A stretch of DNA of 64,000 nucleotides. It comes from Enterococcus mundtii (GTDB taxonomy: Bacteria > Bacillota > Bacilli > Lactobacillales > Enterococcaceae). The number at the start of each line of letters is the position of its first letter. Position 1 is the stretch's first letter. Positions 38,493-48,751 of this stretch are shown here, one piece after another. Location of the stretch: assembly GCF_002947535.1 (NCBI RefSeq), contig NZ_PUAP01000022.1, positions 38,770-102,769 on the forward strand, in the 5' to 3' direction. The position numbers were made by a program, and so were the translations under genes. Under the pieces are notes generated by a model. It was not told the DNA's origin. It saw only the letters and a program-made list of their open reading frames with translations, and ran no database searches.

Positions 38493-38955
38493 GGTTGTGA
38501 AAGAAGCGGTATGACCTGAGCAGTAAGATGGAAAATCAGAAAATAGTTCTCCATATTTTTTGATTTTTCAGCTTAGTGTTGAAGGTCAGCTTCTTGAACA
38601 CCGTTTGTCTAGGTCATGAGCAAGCCGTTCAACTCCAAGTATTAAGACAGAACTTGAGAAAATAGCTCCCCCATATTTTTCAAGTTTTGGCTTATTATTG
38701 AAAGAGTTGACTTTCGAACACCGTTTATTCAGGATGTGAAAGAAGCGCTCAGCACTAAGGCATAAGACAGAAAAAATAAAAAATGGCTATTTCATTTTTG
38801 ATTTTTTTGGCTTATGACCGAAGTGTTGCTTCTTGAACACCGTTTATCTGGCTTGCGAATACCGTTTATCTAGGTTGTGAAAGAAGCGCTCTGACCTGAG
38901 CAGTAAGAAAGAAAATCAGAAAATAGCTTTTCATATTTTTTGAGTTTCCAGAGAG
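38493..38955. repeat. Four tandem imperfect-palindrome repeats
   Basis: Units begin at 38493, 38612, 38732 and 38873. Each opens with GGTTGTGAAAGAAGC or a variant and units 1-3 close with GAACACCGTTTATCTAGG or a variant. Within a unit the left arm pairs with the right arm to give a ~45-bp imperfect hairpin. Arm sequences differ between units while pairing is kept (for example GACC/GGTC in unit 1, CAACTC/GAGTTG in unit 2). Unit 4 has a broken right arm, and a spare ACCGTTTATCT copy lies between units 3 and 4. No gene is present. Confidence 0.85.
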
Positions 38956-38982
38956 CCATCTAACACTTCGTAACAACCAGAA

Positions 38983-39032
38983 AAAAGGTGAGACAACCAA
39001 ACAGCTACATGCCTGATTGTCTCACCTTTTTC
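38983..39032. terminator. Terminator after glyA
   Basis: AAAGGTGAGACAA and TTGTCTCACCTTT form a strong hairpin with T runs on both strands, 43 bases past the glyA stop. Confidence 0.87.
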
Positions 39033-39074
39033 TATTCTCTTGCCTCTTATTGATGACTCTTAGTTATAAACTGC

Positions 39075-40319
39075 TTATTTTTTATATAATGGAAATTGCT
39101 CTGTTAATTCACGGACGCCTGCACGCACTTCTTCTAACTGTGCTTCATCATCTTTTGCCTGTAAAGCTTTGACGATCAATTCAGCTACTTTTGCCGCATC
39201 TTCTTCGCGGAAGCCACGAGTTGTGATTGCTGGTGTTCCAATACGGATACCACTTGTTTTGAATGGGCTTAGTGTTTCAAAAGGAATCGAGTTTTTATTG
39301 ACGGTGATATGAACACTGTCCAAAATCGCTTCTGCTTCTTTTCCGTTCAATTCTAAGTCACGTACATCGATCAAAATCAAATGGTTATCTGTGGCACCTG
39401 AAATCACTCGGGTACCAATCGATTGATTGAATACTTTTGCCATGGCTTTTGCATTGGCAATGACTTGTTCGCTATATTCCTTAAATTCAGGAGTCAATGC
39501 TTCTTTAAATGCAGCAGCTTTTCCGGCAATCACATGCTCCAAAGGGCCACCTTGGATGCCTGGAAAGACTGCGCTATTGATTTTTTTCGCCAACTCTTCA
39601 TTGTTCGTTAAGATCATCCCGCCACGAGGTCCTCGTAATGTTTTGTGAGTAGTAGTTGTTGTGATATCGGCATAAGGGATTGGGCTTGGATGAACACCCG
39701 CTGCAACTAATCCAGCAATGTGTGCCATATCGACCATCAATTTTGCCCCAACTTCGTCCGCGATTTCTCTGAATTTTGCAAAATCGATCGTTCGACCATA
39801 GGCGCTTGCTCCTGCTACGATCAATTTTGGTTGATGTTTTCTCGCTAAGATGCGTACGACATTATAATCAATGACTTCTGTTGTCGGATCTACACCATAA
39901 GCAACGAAGTGATACGTTTTTCCACTAAAATTGACTGGAGAGCCATGTGTCAAATGTCCGCCAGCAGAAAGATCCATTCCTAAGATCGTATCCCCCGGTT
40001 CAACTAACGCGAGATAAGCAGCTGTATTGGCTTGTGATCCAGAGTGTGGTTGAACATTGACAAAATCGGCACCAAATAATTCTTTGGCACGATCGATCGC
40101 CAGATTTTCAACGATATCCACAAATTCACACCCACCATAATAACGGCGTCCTGGATACCCTTCTGCGTACTTATTCGTCAAAATACTTCCTTGTGCCGCC
40201 ATCACAGCTTCAGAGACAAAGTTTTCAGAAGCGATCAGCTCCAGATTGTTTTCTTGTCTTTCCTCTTCTTTTGCGATTGCTGCCCATAAATCAGGGTCAA
40301 ACGTTTTGTAGTCTACCAC
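39075..40319 (-). CDS. glyA: Serine hydroxymethyltransferase
   Basis: The product has 414 residues. It interconverts serine and glycine with tetrahydrofolate and is the main source of one-carbon units. The PLP lysine is in [15 protein letters not shown], and [12 protein letters not shown] and the HSGSQANTA block are present. The frame is open to 40328, but AAGGAG lies nine bases before GTG at 40319, giving the usual [16 protein letters not shown] start. Confidence 0.96.
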   Translation of the reverse strand: MVDYKTFDPDLWAAIAKEEERQENNLELIASENFVSEAVMAAQGSILTNKYAEGYPGRRYYGGCEFVDIVENLAIDRAKELFGADFVNVQPHSGSQANTAAYLALVEPGDTILGMDLSAGGHLTHGSPVNFSGKTYHFVAYGVDPTTEVIDYNVVRILARKHQPKLIVAGASAYGRTIDFAKFREIADEVGAKLMVDMAHIAGLVAAGVHPSPIPYADITTTTTHKTLRGPRGGMILTNNEELAKKINSAVFPGIQGGPLEHVIAGKAAAFKEALTPEFKEYSEQVIANAKAMAKVFNQSIGTRVISGATDNHLILIDVRDLELNGKEAEAILDSVHITVNKNSIPFETLSPFKTSGIRIGTPAITTRGFREEDAAKVAELIVKALQAKDDEAQLEEVRAGVRELTEQFPLYKK

Positions 40320-40508
40320 AAACAACAACTCCTTATTTATTTATGTGTCAACTTCTCTAAATTTCAAATGATTGTTCCGTTTATCTGTCTTTTTTTGATG
40401 TTGACCAAACATTACTAGCTAAGAATACGAACATTATTTCTTAAATAGCTATTTTAGTTTGTTTCCTAGATTGTATCACAGAATGATTTTGCAGCAATCA
40501 CTTCTGGA

Positions 40509-41534
40509 TCATTTTTTATAATAATTTTGTCCTGCGGCTTTTTTCAAGCGATTCATATACGCAATGCCCAGACCTTCTTCAGGTGCAACTTGTACTAAAA
40601 TTAGATCAAGTGCTAATCGCTCATCATCTAAGCCACGTAACCCCGCAAACAACCCTTTCGTTGCTGCCTCTACTGAATCATCGTAATACATATACACAGC
40701 TGCGACATCCTTGCGTACCTGATCAGCAATTGTTGGTCCAGCTAAAATACCGGTACGTAGTTTTTGCTCTTTTGTCCAGATGATCGCCTCTAACCAATCC
40801 GTTTTTTCAACCATCAATACTCGAGTATCAGGTGAGTAATGTTTGTATTTCATCCCCGGAGATTTCGGTGTTTCAGATTCTTTGACCAAATGGCGGTCTG
40901 TCGCCACTGGACTTTCAATGACGGCTTCTAGTTGCTCTTTCGTGATCGCGCCTGGTCGTAAGATCATCGGTGGTGCAGATGGGTCACTCAAATCAAGTAC
41001 CGTTGATTCTACACCGATCCTCGTCGCCCCATCGTCAATGATTCCTGTGATTTTTCCATTTAGATCATGAAAGACATGGTCTGCTGTTGTCGGACTCGGT
41101 TTACCTGAAGTGTTGGCACTTGGACCTACAAGTGGTACACCTGCTAATTGGATCAATTCTAACGTTTTTTTGTTATCTGGCATGCGAAAAGCAGCTGTGG
41201 ATAAACCTCCGGTGACAATCCCCGGTAAGCTACCTTTTTTGATGTGAAAAATCAAAGTCAGTGGTCCTGGCCAGAAGTTTTTCACAATTTGTTCTGTTAA
41301 TGGGTGAAAGTTGTCCACATACTCTTTTACTTGTTCGAAGGAAGCGACATGGACGATCAATGGGTTGTCTTGTGGTCGACCTTTCACTGTAAAGACCTGT
41401 TTGACAGCCTCCGGCAAAAGGGCATTAGCCCCTAATCCATAGACAGTTTCCGTTGGAAAAGCCACTAGATTTCCTACTGCTAATTCCTTCGCAGCTTCAT
41501 TCAATTGTGTTTCATCATATTTAATTGTTTCCAC
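40509..41534 (-). CDS. ywlC: Threonylcarbamoyl-AMP synthase (Sua5/YwlC)
   Basis: The product has 341 residues. The N-terminal ~200 residues are the Sua5/YrdC domain (VAFPTETVYGLGANA, STVLDLSDP), which makes threonylcarbamoyl-AMP for t6A37 tRNA modification. The C-terminal Sua5 extension (TRVLMVEKTD, ERLALDLILVQVAPEEGLG) is present, so it is the long form. It starts with GTG. Placement after prmC is the common Firmicute order. Confidence 0.94.
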   Translation of the reverse strand: METIKYDETQLNEAAKELAVGNLVAFPTETVYGLGANALLPEAVKQVFTVKGRPQDNPLIVHVASFEQVKEYVDNFHPLTEQIVKNFWPGPLTLIFHIKKGSLPGIVTGGLSTAAFRMPDNKKTLELIQLAGVPLVGPSANTSGKPSPTTADHVFHDLNGKITGIIDDGATRIGVESTVLDLSDPSAPPMILRPGAITKEQLEAVIESPVATDRHLVKESETPKSPGMKYKHYSPDTRVLMVEKTDWLEAIIWTKEQKLRTGILAGPTIADQVRKDVAAVYMYYDDSVEAATKGLFAGLRGLDDERLALDLILVQVAPEEGLGIAYMNRLKKAAGQNYYKK

Positions 41535-41726
41535 AGTCTATCCACATCCTCTTTTTTCAAAATCCTTGGTTTATTCCGTTTCTTTCGGTAGTTATGCACA
41601 ATTTGTTGATAACTAGTTTGTCAATAGTGGATAAGTGTGTTGATAACTCAAATATTCGTTTTCATCCTTATCAAATCAATGTTTTTTTATTATAAAAAAA
41701 CAGAAAAAAATTTTTTCATCCACAAA

Positions 41727-42563
41727 CTAATTGGTAACAAAAATCATCCGATCATTGCCTGCCATATCTTTTTTGATCAATACTTTTTTTGTAGGAAAGG
41801 CTTGCTCCATGATTGCTTTGACAGTTGCTCCTTGTTGGAAACCGATCTCTAAAAAAAGTTGTCCATCGCTAGCTAATAGTTGTGAAGCTTCCTTTGCGAT
41901 TTTCTGATAGATCGCTAAACCATCTTCTTCAGCAAACAATGCCATCTTCGGTTCGTAGGTCTGTACGCTTTGATCCATCACCGACCATTCTGTTCGACTG
42001 ATATAAGGGGGATTAGAAATAATGACATCAAAGGTTTGATCCATGACAGGTTCCAACGTATCGCCATGATAAAAGTTGATCGTCGTTTGTTCATGTTCTG
42101 CATTTTCCTTAGCAACAGCTAGTGCTTCTAAAGATAAATCAATTGCTGAGACCCGCCAATTTTTTCTAGCGGCTTTCAAGCTGATGGCGATTGCCCCTGT
42201 TCCTGTACCAATATCCACGACATTTAAGGTTTCTTCGCTTGTTTCTGCCAAACATAGCGCGACTAATTCTTCGGTTTCTGGCCGAGGAATCAAGGTTGCT
42301 TCCGTGACTTTCAAGCGGTGATCAAAAAATTCAGCATAACCTAATAAATAATGGGGCGGATAATGTTGTACTAGTCGTTGCATATCTGCATCGATCATGG
42401 CTTGATCCTCGGTTGTGATTGGTTCATTCATTCGCATGAGCCAATCCAGTTTCGTCCACTGCTTTCGTTCAAGAAAGACAAACTGGATATTATACCCTTC
42501 TACTCCTTGTTCTTCTAAAAAAGAAGAAGCCCGTGTGAGGACTTCTCGATAGGTTTTATCCAT
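41727..42563 (-). CDS. prmC: Release-factor glutamine methyltransferase PrmC
   Basis: The product has 278 residues. The SAM-binding motif is [13 protein letters not shown] and the catalytic motif is ISNPPYISR. It methylates the GGQ glutamine of release factors. It overlaps the end of prfA, the gene of its substrate, by eight bases. Confidence 0.96.
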   Translation of the reverse strand: MDKTYREVLTRASSFLEEQGVEGYNIQFVFLERKQWTKLDWLMRMNEPITTEDQAMIDADMQRLVQHYPPHYLLGYAEFFDHRLKVTEATLIPRPETEELVALCLAETSEETLNVVDIGTGTGAIAISLKAARKNWRVSAIDLSLEALAVAKENAEHEQTTINFYHGDTLEPVMDQTFDVIISNPPYISRTEWSVMDQSVQTYEPKMALFAEEDGLAIYQKIAKEASQLLASDGQLFLEIGFQQGATVKAIMEQAFPTKKVLIKKDMAGNDRMIFVTN

Positions 42564-43629
42564 TTTGCATCTCTTCCAACTTAGATGTTTGGTCGTACAC
42601 GATCAATGCGTCGACGATCTCATCTAGTTTTCCAGCTAGAATCTGGTCCAATTTTTGGATCGTCAAGCCAATACGGTGGTCGGTCACGCGATTTTGAGGG
42701 AAGTTATATGTGCGGATACGCTCTGAACGATCCCCAGTCCCTACCGCAGATTTACGGTTCGCATCATATTCGCTTTGTGCTTCTTGTTGGATCTTGTCAT
42801 AGACACGCGCACGTAAGACTTTCATCGCTTTCTCACGGTTTTTCAATTGTGAACGTTCATCTTGCATTGCTACCACGATTCCAGTGGGTAAGTGAGTCAA
42901 ACGTACCGCAGATGCTGTCTTATTGACATGCTGTCCGCCGGCTCCAGATGCATGGTAGATATCGACACGGATATCTTTGTCAGCCAGATCGATTTCCACT
43001 TCTTCTGCTTCAGGCATGACAACGACGGTTGCCGTTGATGTATGGATACGCCCTTGAGATTCTGTTGAAGGGACACGTTGAACTCGATGTGCGCCACTTT
43101 CATATTTTAATTTCGAGTAGACATTTTCACCTGAGATCATCATGATGACTTCTTTATAGCCACCGATCCCTGTCACACTTGCTTCCAAAACTTCTGTCTT
43201 CCAGCCTTGACCCTCTGCATATCGTTGATACATTGAGAAAAGATCCCCTGCAAATAGTGCAGCTTCGTCGCCACCAGCGGCTCCGCGAATTTCCATGATG
43301 ATGTTTTTGTCATCGTTTGGATCTTTAGGAAGCAATAAAATCTTGATTTTTTCTTCTAGTTCTTCTTTTTCTTTTTTCAAATCAGCTAATTCTTCTTTTG
43401 CCATCTCTGCCATTTCGTCGTCTAACTTTTCGCCGAGTAATTCTTCTGTATCTTTGATTCCTTGAACGACTTCCTTGTAACGACGATAAACTTCGACCGT
43501 TTCACGTGTACTTGCTTCTTCTTTTGAAAGCTGCATGAAACGTTTCGTATCTGAAATCACTTCTGGGTCACTCAGTAGTTCCCCAAGCTCTTCGTAACGG
43601 TCTTCGATTGATTGTAATTGATCGTACAT
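42556..43629 (-). CDS. prfA: Peptide chain release factor 1
   Basis: The product has 357 residues, full length. [10 protein letters not shown] contains the GGQ that triggers peptidyl-tRNA hydrolysis; the PxT-type anticodon loop region lies before it (VPSTESQGR follows the PAT-equivalent). The start is ATG 43629 with AAGGAG inside the end of tdk; the longer open frame upstream overlaps tdk and is not used. Confidence 0.97.
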   Translation of the reverse strand: MYDQLQSIEDRYEELGELLSDPEVISDTKRFMQLSKEEASTRETVEVYRRYKEVVQGIKDTEELLGEKLDDEMAEMAKEELADLKKEKEELEEKIKILLLPKDPNDDKNIIMEIRGAAGGDEAALFAGDLFSMYQRYAEGQGWKTEVLEASVTGIGGYKEVIMMISGENVYSKLKYESGAHRVQRVPSTESQGRIHTSTATVVVMPEAEEVEIDLADKDIRVDIYHASGAGGQHVNKTASAVRLTHLPTGIVVAMQDERSQLKNREKAMKVLRARVYDKIQQEAQSEYDANRKSAVGTGDRSERIRTYNFPQNRVTDHRIGLTIQKLDQILAGKLDEIVDALIVYDQTSKLEEMQNG

Positions 43630-43631
43630 GC

Positions 43632-44216
43632 TTAATCTCCTTCTGTGATCATCAATGGATGAAAATAGTGTTTTCGACATACGGGATAATAGGCTTCATT
43701 GCCGCCAATTTGGACTTGATCTCCTTCGTACACCGGTGTTCCGTCTATATAATGTAAATTCATCATTGCTTTCTTATGGCAGAACCAACAGATCGTTTTC
43801 ATTTCTTCGATTTTGTCTGCATAAAGCAATAAATATTTCGATCCTTCAAATAATTCATTTCTAAAATCATTTTTTAATCCGAATGCCATCACCGGAATAT
43901 TGAGTTCATCAACGATTCTCGTGAATGCTAAGACATGTTCTTTTGTTAAGAACTGCGCTTCATCGATCAATACACAGTATGGTGGATGTTCCATCTGCTG
44001 GATGACTTCAAATACATCGGTCGTTTCAAAAATGGGAATTGCTTCACGTTTCAGCCCGATTCTGCTTGAAACTACGCCAACGCCATCTCTTGTATCGATT
44101 CCGCTGGTCATCAAAACAACCGGTTTGTTTTGTTCTTCATAATTATGTGCGACTTTTAAAATCTCGATTGTCTTGCCGCTGTTCATTGCGCCGTACTTAA
44201 AAAATAGTTGTGCCAT
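43632..44216 (-). CDS. tdk: Thymidine kinase
   Basis: The product has 194 residues of the type II family. The P-loop is [10 protein letters not shown], the carboxylate is in VLIDEAQFL, and the structural zinc cysteines are in ICWFC and the C-terminal CRKHYFHP. The start at MAQLFFKYG follows AAGGTGAATGAGG; upstream in-frame codons are without a ribosome site. It precedes prfA by two bases. Confidence 0.96.
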   Translation of the reverse strand: MAQLFFKYGAMNSGKTIEILKVAHNYEEQNKPVVLMTSGIDTRDGVGVVSSRIGLKREAIPIFETTDVFEVIQQMEHPPYCVLIDEAQFLTKEHVLAFTRIVDELNIPVMAFGLKNDFRNELFEGSKYLLLYADKIEEMKTICWFCHKKAMMNLHYIDGTPVYEGDQVQIGGNEAYYPVCRKHYFHPLMITEGD

Positions 44217-44394
44217 GTCCTCATTCACCTTCCAGTTTGTTCCTATGGTATTATACTTGATTTTCAATCATTTTTACAGTGAGAATTTTCGAAGCGAGAT
44301 TTCCTTAGTGAAAATGTTGCTATTTTTGTTGCAAAACAATAAACTACCCACGCTTCTTTTGGTATAATCGAATGAAAAATAAAGGAGGGCGCTT

Positions 44395-44994
44395 ATGTCC
44401 GAAATATTCCACCAAATCGCGAACCATTATGACACCCCCGAGCGAATCCAATTAGCTACCACGATTCGTTCAGCTGTTGAAAAAGAATTGTCCGAACAGA
44501 CTTATGACCAGAAATTGATCGATTACGGTGGAGGAACTGGTCTCGTCACGTTACCCCTTGCCTCACGTTTTAAAGAAGTGATCATCATGGATTCAGCCGC
44601 AGGAATGCTGGCGATGGCTGATAAAAAAATCAAAGAAGCAAAACAAACAAATGTACGAACGGTAGAAGTGGATGCCACAATGGCGTTGCCAGAAGAGAAA
44701 GCCGATATCATTCTACTATCTTTAGTCTTGTTGCATATTCCAGAAACGAAAGTCATTTTAAAACAACTTTCGCAAATGCTTCATCCAAGTGGAAAACTTT
44801 ATATCGTTGACTTCGATAAGAACGAAAACATCCAGCATCCAAAAGTCCATAATGGTTTTGACCACGAGGAGCTAAGAGAACAATTGAAGCTTGCTGGATT
44901 TAAACCACTTTCAATTGAAACATTCCATCACGGAAAAAACTTGTTTATGAAACAAGATGCTTCTTTGTTTTTGGCTATAGCAAGCAAAGAATAA
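44395..44994 (+). CDS. Class I SAM-dependent methyltransferase
   Basis: The product has 199 residues. Motif I is LIDYGGGTGLVTLPLA, the acidic end of strand 2 is VIIMDSAAGML, and a Pro-containing motif IV region (ILLSLVLLHIPE) follows. The substrate is not readable; the form resembles small-molecule methyltransferases of the UbiE/Tam type. It starts with ATG after AAAGGAGGG and stands alone, divergent from tdk. Confidence 0.85.
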   Translation: MSEIFHQIANHYDTPERIQLATTIRSAVEKELSEQTYDQKLIDYGGGTGLVTLPLASRFKEVIIMDSAAGMLAMADKKIKEAKQTNVRTVEVDATMALPEEKADIILLSLVLLHIPETKVILKQLSQMLHPSGKLYIVDFDKNENIQHPKVHNGFDHEELREQLKLAGFKPLSIETFHHGKNLFMKQDASLFLAIASKE

Positions 44995-45034
44995 GCATTT
45001 TCTATTTCTATAAAAAAACCTTTCATGAATACGC

Positions 45035-45070
45035 AAAACCCGAAAATAAAATAATTATTCTCGGGTTTTT
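45035..45070. terminator. Terminator between the methyltransferase gene and prsA
   Basis: AACCCGAGAATAAT and its partner form a hairpin with T runs on both strands. Confidence 0.83.
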
Positions 45071-45167
45071 GCTAATTTTAATTGAATTTGAATTTGATTA
45101 GAACGCTCACTACACTTAGAGTCGCTAAAATATAATTGTTTCTGTGTTTAGTTCCTCCATTGATCAA

Positions 45168-46133
45168 CTAGTTTGAACTATCTGTCGAAGTGTTTGTTGA
45201 AGCGTCAGTTGAAGCATCGGTCGAACTTTCGCTTGTGGATGGTTCCGTCATCAAGCCACTTAATACGTTTTTGAAATCTTCATCTTTGATTTTTACATTT
45301 GCTTTTTTCAATTCATTACGCACAGCTTCTTGTTGGAATGTTGGATCTGCTATTTTTGTCTCTGTTGCTATTTTTTCTAATTCATCTTTGTATTTCGACA
45401 TATCATTGCCTTTTTCTTGTTGTTTGACCATTTTTACAAGATAATATTCCGTGGCATTCGTAGAGGAATTAGTCGCTGTGATAACATCAGATACTTCCTC
45501 ATTTTTAAGCTTGAACGCTGCTTGTTTGACTTCTGCTGGCACACTTGTAGATTGCGAGTCAAAGGTGATTTCTCCACCCTTTTCTTTTGTCGCTTCATCG
45601 GTCGATTTTTCTTTGGCGATTTTAGCAAAGTCGCCCCCTTCATTGAGTGACTTTTTGATTTCCTTGGCTTCATCTTCGCTACTTACTTTGATCAATTGTG
45701 CCTCTACTTCTGGATGGAAGTTTTCCCAAGCTGTTTTAAGATCCTCGTCCGTCAATTCGACATTCGCTCGTAACCCTTCCTTATAAGCTAATCCTTTTTT
45801 GATTTCTTCTTTGTAGGATTCAGTCGTATAGCCCGCTAATTTCAATTGCGAATCGAAAGAATCACCGAGGGCTTCTTTGCTAGCGTTGTATTCTTTATCT
45901 ACATCTTCAGCCGTAATTTTGTCGCCGTAATTTTCTTCAAAAATCTGGAAGATGATCAAATCTTGGACAGCGGTCTCCGCACCCTTGATTTTTTTCAGGT
46001 GGTCAACTAGTTCCTGCTCTGAGATCGTACCGCCTTTATACGTCACTGCAGCTTGATCTGACGGATTTGTTGAACATGCAGAAAACAAAACCAGTCCTGA
46101 TGATACAGCTAATATTGAGATAAATTTTTTCAT
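45168..46133 (-). CDS. prsA: PrsA-type peptidyl-prolyl isomerase lipoprotein
   Basis: The product has 321 residues. The signal peptide ends in the lipobox FSAC. A parvulin domain spans ~140-240 (AQLIKVSSEDEAKEIKKSLNEGGDFAKIAKEKS-type), flanked by chaperone helices. A low-complexity Ser/Thr/Asp tail ends the protein. PrsA folds exported proteins at the membrane-wall interface, in enterococci including penicillin-binding proteins. It starts with ATG after AGGAGTGACAG. Confidence 0.93.
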   Translation of the reverse strand: MKKFISILAVSSGLVLFSACSTNPSDQAAVTYKGGTISEQELVDHLKKIKGAETAVQDLIIFQIFEENYGDKITAEDVDKEYNASKEALGDSFDSQLKLAGYTTESYKEEIKKGLAYKEGLRANVELTDEDLKTAWENFHPEVEAQLIKVSSEDEAKEIKKSLNEGGDFAKIAKEKSTDEATKEKGGEITFDSQSTSVPAEVKQAAFKLKNEEVSDVITATNSSTNATEYYLVKMVKQQEKGNDMSKYKDELEKIATETKIADPTFQQEAVRNELKKANVKIKDEDFKNVLSGLMTEPSTSESSTDASTDASTNTSTDSSN

Positions 46134-46273
46134 GCTGTCACTCCTATATATTTTAATAGTTATTTATATCTATGTGCTTTTCACTTTAGCGTTACTTTAT
46201 GAACAAATTTTGAAAATAACGTAATTTTATAAAAAAATTATAATTGATCACCTGTTGATGTAGTTTATATAAC

Positions 46274-46314
46274 AAAAAACCTCGAACATTCCAAACGAAT
46301 GTTGAGGTTTTTTT
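46274..46314 (-). terminator. Terminator after lepB
   Basis: On the minus strand AACCTCAACATTC pairs with GAATGTTCGAGGTT (one bulge) and is followed by six T. Confidence 0.87.
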
Positions 46315-46368
46315 AGGGTATATCTTTACTTTTTAGAGTTATATCATTACCACTTTACTTAGCATTGA

Positions 46369-46938
46369 TTAAATGATATTGATCTTATTCAACGGCCAGT
46401 AACGGAAAACGACTTTGCCTTGGATCAAATCTTCATCGACTAAACCAAACATGCGGCTGTCTTTTGAGATCAAACGATTGTCGCCCAGTACCAAGTATTG
46501 TCCCTCAGGAACAGTGAATTCAAAATCACTGGTGAACGTTTCAGCATTTTCAGCTTGCGATTGGAAGGCTGAATTATAAGAATATTCCTCTTGTAGCTTG
46601 TCTTCTGAAAATTCTTTTTTGTACTCATCTAAGTAAGGTTCATCTTGCTTTTCCCCATTGATGTATAGTTGATCATCTTCCATTTTGACAGTATCCCCTG
46701 GCATCCCAATGATTCGTTTCACGATCATCCGTTCTTCGTCCCCAGGTTCTTTTGTTGTAATGATATCCCAGCGATCAAAATCTGAGATTTTAGATGAAAT
46801 CAAACGTTGTCCATCATGTAACGAAGGGTCCATGGAATGACCACTGACTGTGACCGGTGTAAATACATAGACTCTTGCCAAAATGATGGCGGCTAAAACA
46901 ACGATCAAGATTCCCCAATTTTTCAAAAAGTTTTTCAC
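46369..46938 (-). CDS. lepB: Type I signal peptidase
   Basis: The product has 189 residues with one N-terminal membrane anchor. The catalytic serine is in VSGHSMDPSL and the lysine in MIVKRIIGMPGD; the GDNRLISKDSRMFG box is complete. It removes signal peptides from exported proteins. An in-frame ATG lies upstream at 46959, but AGGAGG is placed for GTG at 46938. Confidence 0.94.
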   Translation of the reverse strand: MKNFLKNWGILIVVLAAIILARVYVFTPVTVSGHSMDPSLHDGQRLISSKISDFDRWDIITTKEPGDEERMIVKRIIGMPGDTVKMEDDQLYINGEKQDEPYLDEYKKEFSEDKLQEEYSYNSAFQSQAENAETFTSDFEFTVPEGQYLVLGDNRLISKDSRMFGLVDEDLIQGKVVFRYWPLNKINII

Positions 46939-47142
46939 TTTATACCTCCTATTAACCAAACATTTTTATGTTATTTTTTATTTATTTGTTAGCTATTCTT
47001 TATTTTACATTTTTTATCGATTAAAAGAAAGAATAAGTGTTGGATCGTGTTGGGAATAATCAGTTTTTTTTAGAAATGTTTTTTGAACTTCATATATCTT
47101 TAATATTAGAGCTATATAAATACTCGATGGAGAAGATTTATC

Positions 47143-47922
47143 CTACACTTTTGATTTTTTTCTTCGTTGGCTTCGACTGTATGTCACTTCACCTTCTTGT
47201 TCTTTTGGTTGATTTTTCTTGATGATCAACTTCAAACGATAGGGTTCATGGTATCTAAGACCATCTTTGACAAAATCACCGCCTGCAAGGAATAAGCCTA
47301 CGGGTTCAATGTGATCTTCTGGCGAGTCGACCTTGATGATTCCTACTTTTTCCATGCTGGAATAATTACGGCCGATACTTAATTGATAAGTTTTGTCGGA
47401 GATTTTTTTCACATAATAGTACGGATAAAGTGTATTTCGATCAATCAAGAACCCATCCATCCGACCAAGTTCATTGACTTTTATTTCACCTTTTTCAATT
47501 AAATAGCGCATATTCTCTGCTAGTTTCAATTGGTAGTCTTCATCGAATAGAACATTGGCTTTTTCTGTATTGACTTTGTCGATATTTCCGTTGTTCCCGC
47601 GAACCGTTTCTCCTTCAATATTGAATGCTTCATCAGGTAGATATTTCACGATCACTTGGGTCACATCGGCTTTTGAATTTTTATCAAAAAAGTAATAAAA
47701 CACATTTAGAACGATGAAATATAAAAGAACTAAAAAGCCTAATCCGTATAAAAAGAACTGTAAATAGTTTTGGTTTTGCCATAACCCATAAACAATCCGT
47801 AAAAGGTAAACGGTCGGGATCACACTTAATATAGTATAGCCTCGGTTCAAATATTTAGGACTGATATCTAAATATCCTAAAAACTTGTGTATTCCATTGA
47901 TGATATCTAATATGAACGTCAT
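47143..47922 (-). CDS. Conserved membrane protein of unknown function
   Basis: The product has 259 residues with two membrane helices in the first ~75 residues (about 30-47 and 52-74). A ~170-residue soluble part follows (ADVTQVIVKYLPDEAFNIEGE; GLFLAGGDFVKDGLRYHEP) with a very basic tail. I recognise it only as a type of protein seen in enterococci and related bacteria. It overlaps the Thr-rich protein gene by four bases, so the two products are probably made together. Confidence 0.7.
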   Translation of the reverse strand: MTFILDIINGIHKFLGYLDISPKYLNRGYTILSVIPTVYLLRIVYGLWQNQNYLQFFLYGLGFLVLLYFIVLNVFYYFFDKNSKADVTQVIVKYLPDEAFNIEGETVRGNNGNIDKVNTEKANVLFDEDYQLKLAENMRYLIEKGEIKVNELGRMDGFLIDRNTLYPYYYVKKISDKTYQLSIGRNYSSMEKVGIIKVDSPEDHIEPVGLFLAGGDFVKDGLRYHEPYRLKLIIKKNQPKEQEGEVTYSRSQRRKKSKV

Positions 47923-48392
47923 TCTTCATCACCTGCCTGTTGATTATACATCTGCGTTTCAGCGGATTGCTCTGTAGGTGTATTATTTTCATTTAGATTG
48001 CCTTCACTTGGCGTAGAAGTACTTGGCGTCGTGTTAGGCGTCGTACTGCTTGGTGTAGTGGTACTTGGCGTTGTAGTTGAACCGCTGTCGTCTCCTTGAT
48101 TTTGAATAGTCGAATCGGTCGTATATCCTGCATTCCCTTCATCCACTGAACTTTCTGGTACTGAGTTTTGGTTGTATGTAGAATTGGTTGTGTCTTGTTC
48201 TACAGTCGTTGGTGTTGTTTCTGCCGTGTCATTCGTTTGTCCTGTTCCTTCATTGGTAGTAGTTGTCGTAGTCTCTGTCGAACGACTTGGTGCACGATAG
48301 CTAGAACTATTAACAATGCCTGTCGTGGTAGCAACAATCGTCGAAATCGTCAATACAGCGATTGGCTTTAATATAGGTGCTACTTTTCGCAT
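47919..48392 (-). CDS. Thr/Ser-rich exported or membrane-anchored protein
   Basis: The product has 157 residues. Residues ~7-30 are hydrophobic (LKPIAVLTISTIVATTTGIV) and can act as a signal or anchor. The rest is low-complexity Thr/Ser/Asn/Gln with Pro, including a TTTPSTTTPSSTTPN-like tract, and ends acidic. No sortase motif is seen. Such tails usually span the wall and may be glycosylated. It precedes and overlaps the conserved membrane-protein gene. Confidence 0.7.
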   Translation of the reverse strand: MRKVAPILKPIAVLTISTIVATTTGIVNSSSYRAPSRSTETTTTTTNEGTGQTNDTAETTPTTVEQDTTNSTYNQNSVPESSVDEGNAGYTTDSTIQNQGDDSGSTTTPSTTTPSSTTPNTTPSTSTPSEGNLNENNTPTEQSAETQMYNQQAGDEE

Positions 48393-48751
48393 ATTCTCTC
48401 ATCCTTTTCCTTGTTGCCGCTTGAAGTCTTGATCAGCATGGCAAAAGTTGATTTTTCTCACACGTATTCTTAGTTTTACCATAAATTTCTTATTTTTTTC
48501 TTATTTTTTCATGAAAGTTTTGTGTAGATTTACTCGAATGCTGCTATACCAGCAACTAGACAGTCTTTTACCTACTAATATGTTACATTCTATCACTAAT
48601 TTCCTCCTAATTGTTTTAGCAAAGTCATCTTTATTATAAGACACTTTTCCAATAACTAAAATTCTGGTAAATTTTAGTTTTATTATTTCTTTGTGTATTT
48701 ATTTTATTGTCGGTATACTGAAAGAAAGACCTAACAAGGAGGATCGAATTT
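48393..48751. other. Divergent promoter region
   Basis: No gene is seen between the Thr-rich protein gene and ktrB. The right side holds a good rightward promoter, TTGTGT (48691-48696) and TATACT (48714-48719), 17 bp apart. The leftward promoter was not identified. Confidence 0.55.

Noticed and set aside
38400..39074. Possible CRISPR array
   Set aside because: The repeats are palindromic, ~115 bp, contiguous and variable inside; there are no short constant repeats with unique spacers and no cas genes.
47037..47222. Small frame overlapping the end of the conserved membrane-protein gene
   Set aside because: It is on the opposite strand of a supported gene and has no start signal.
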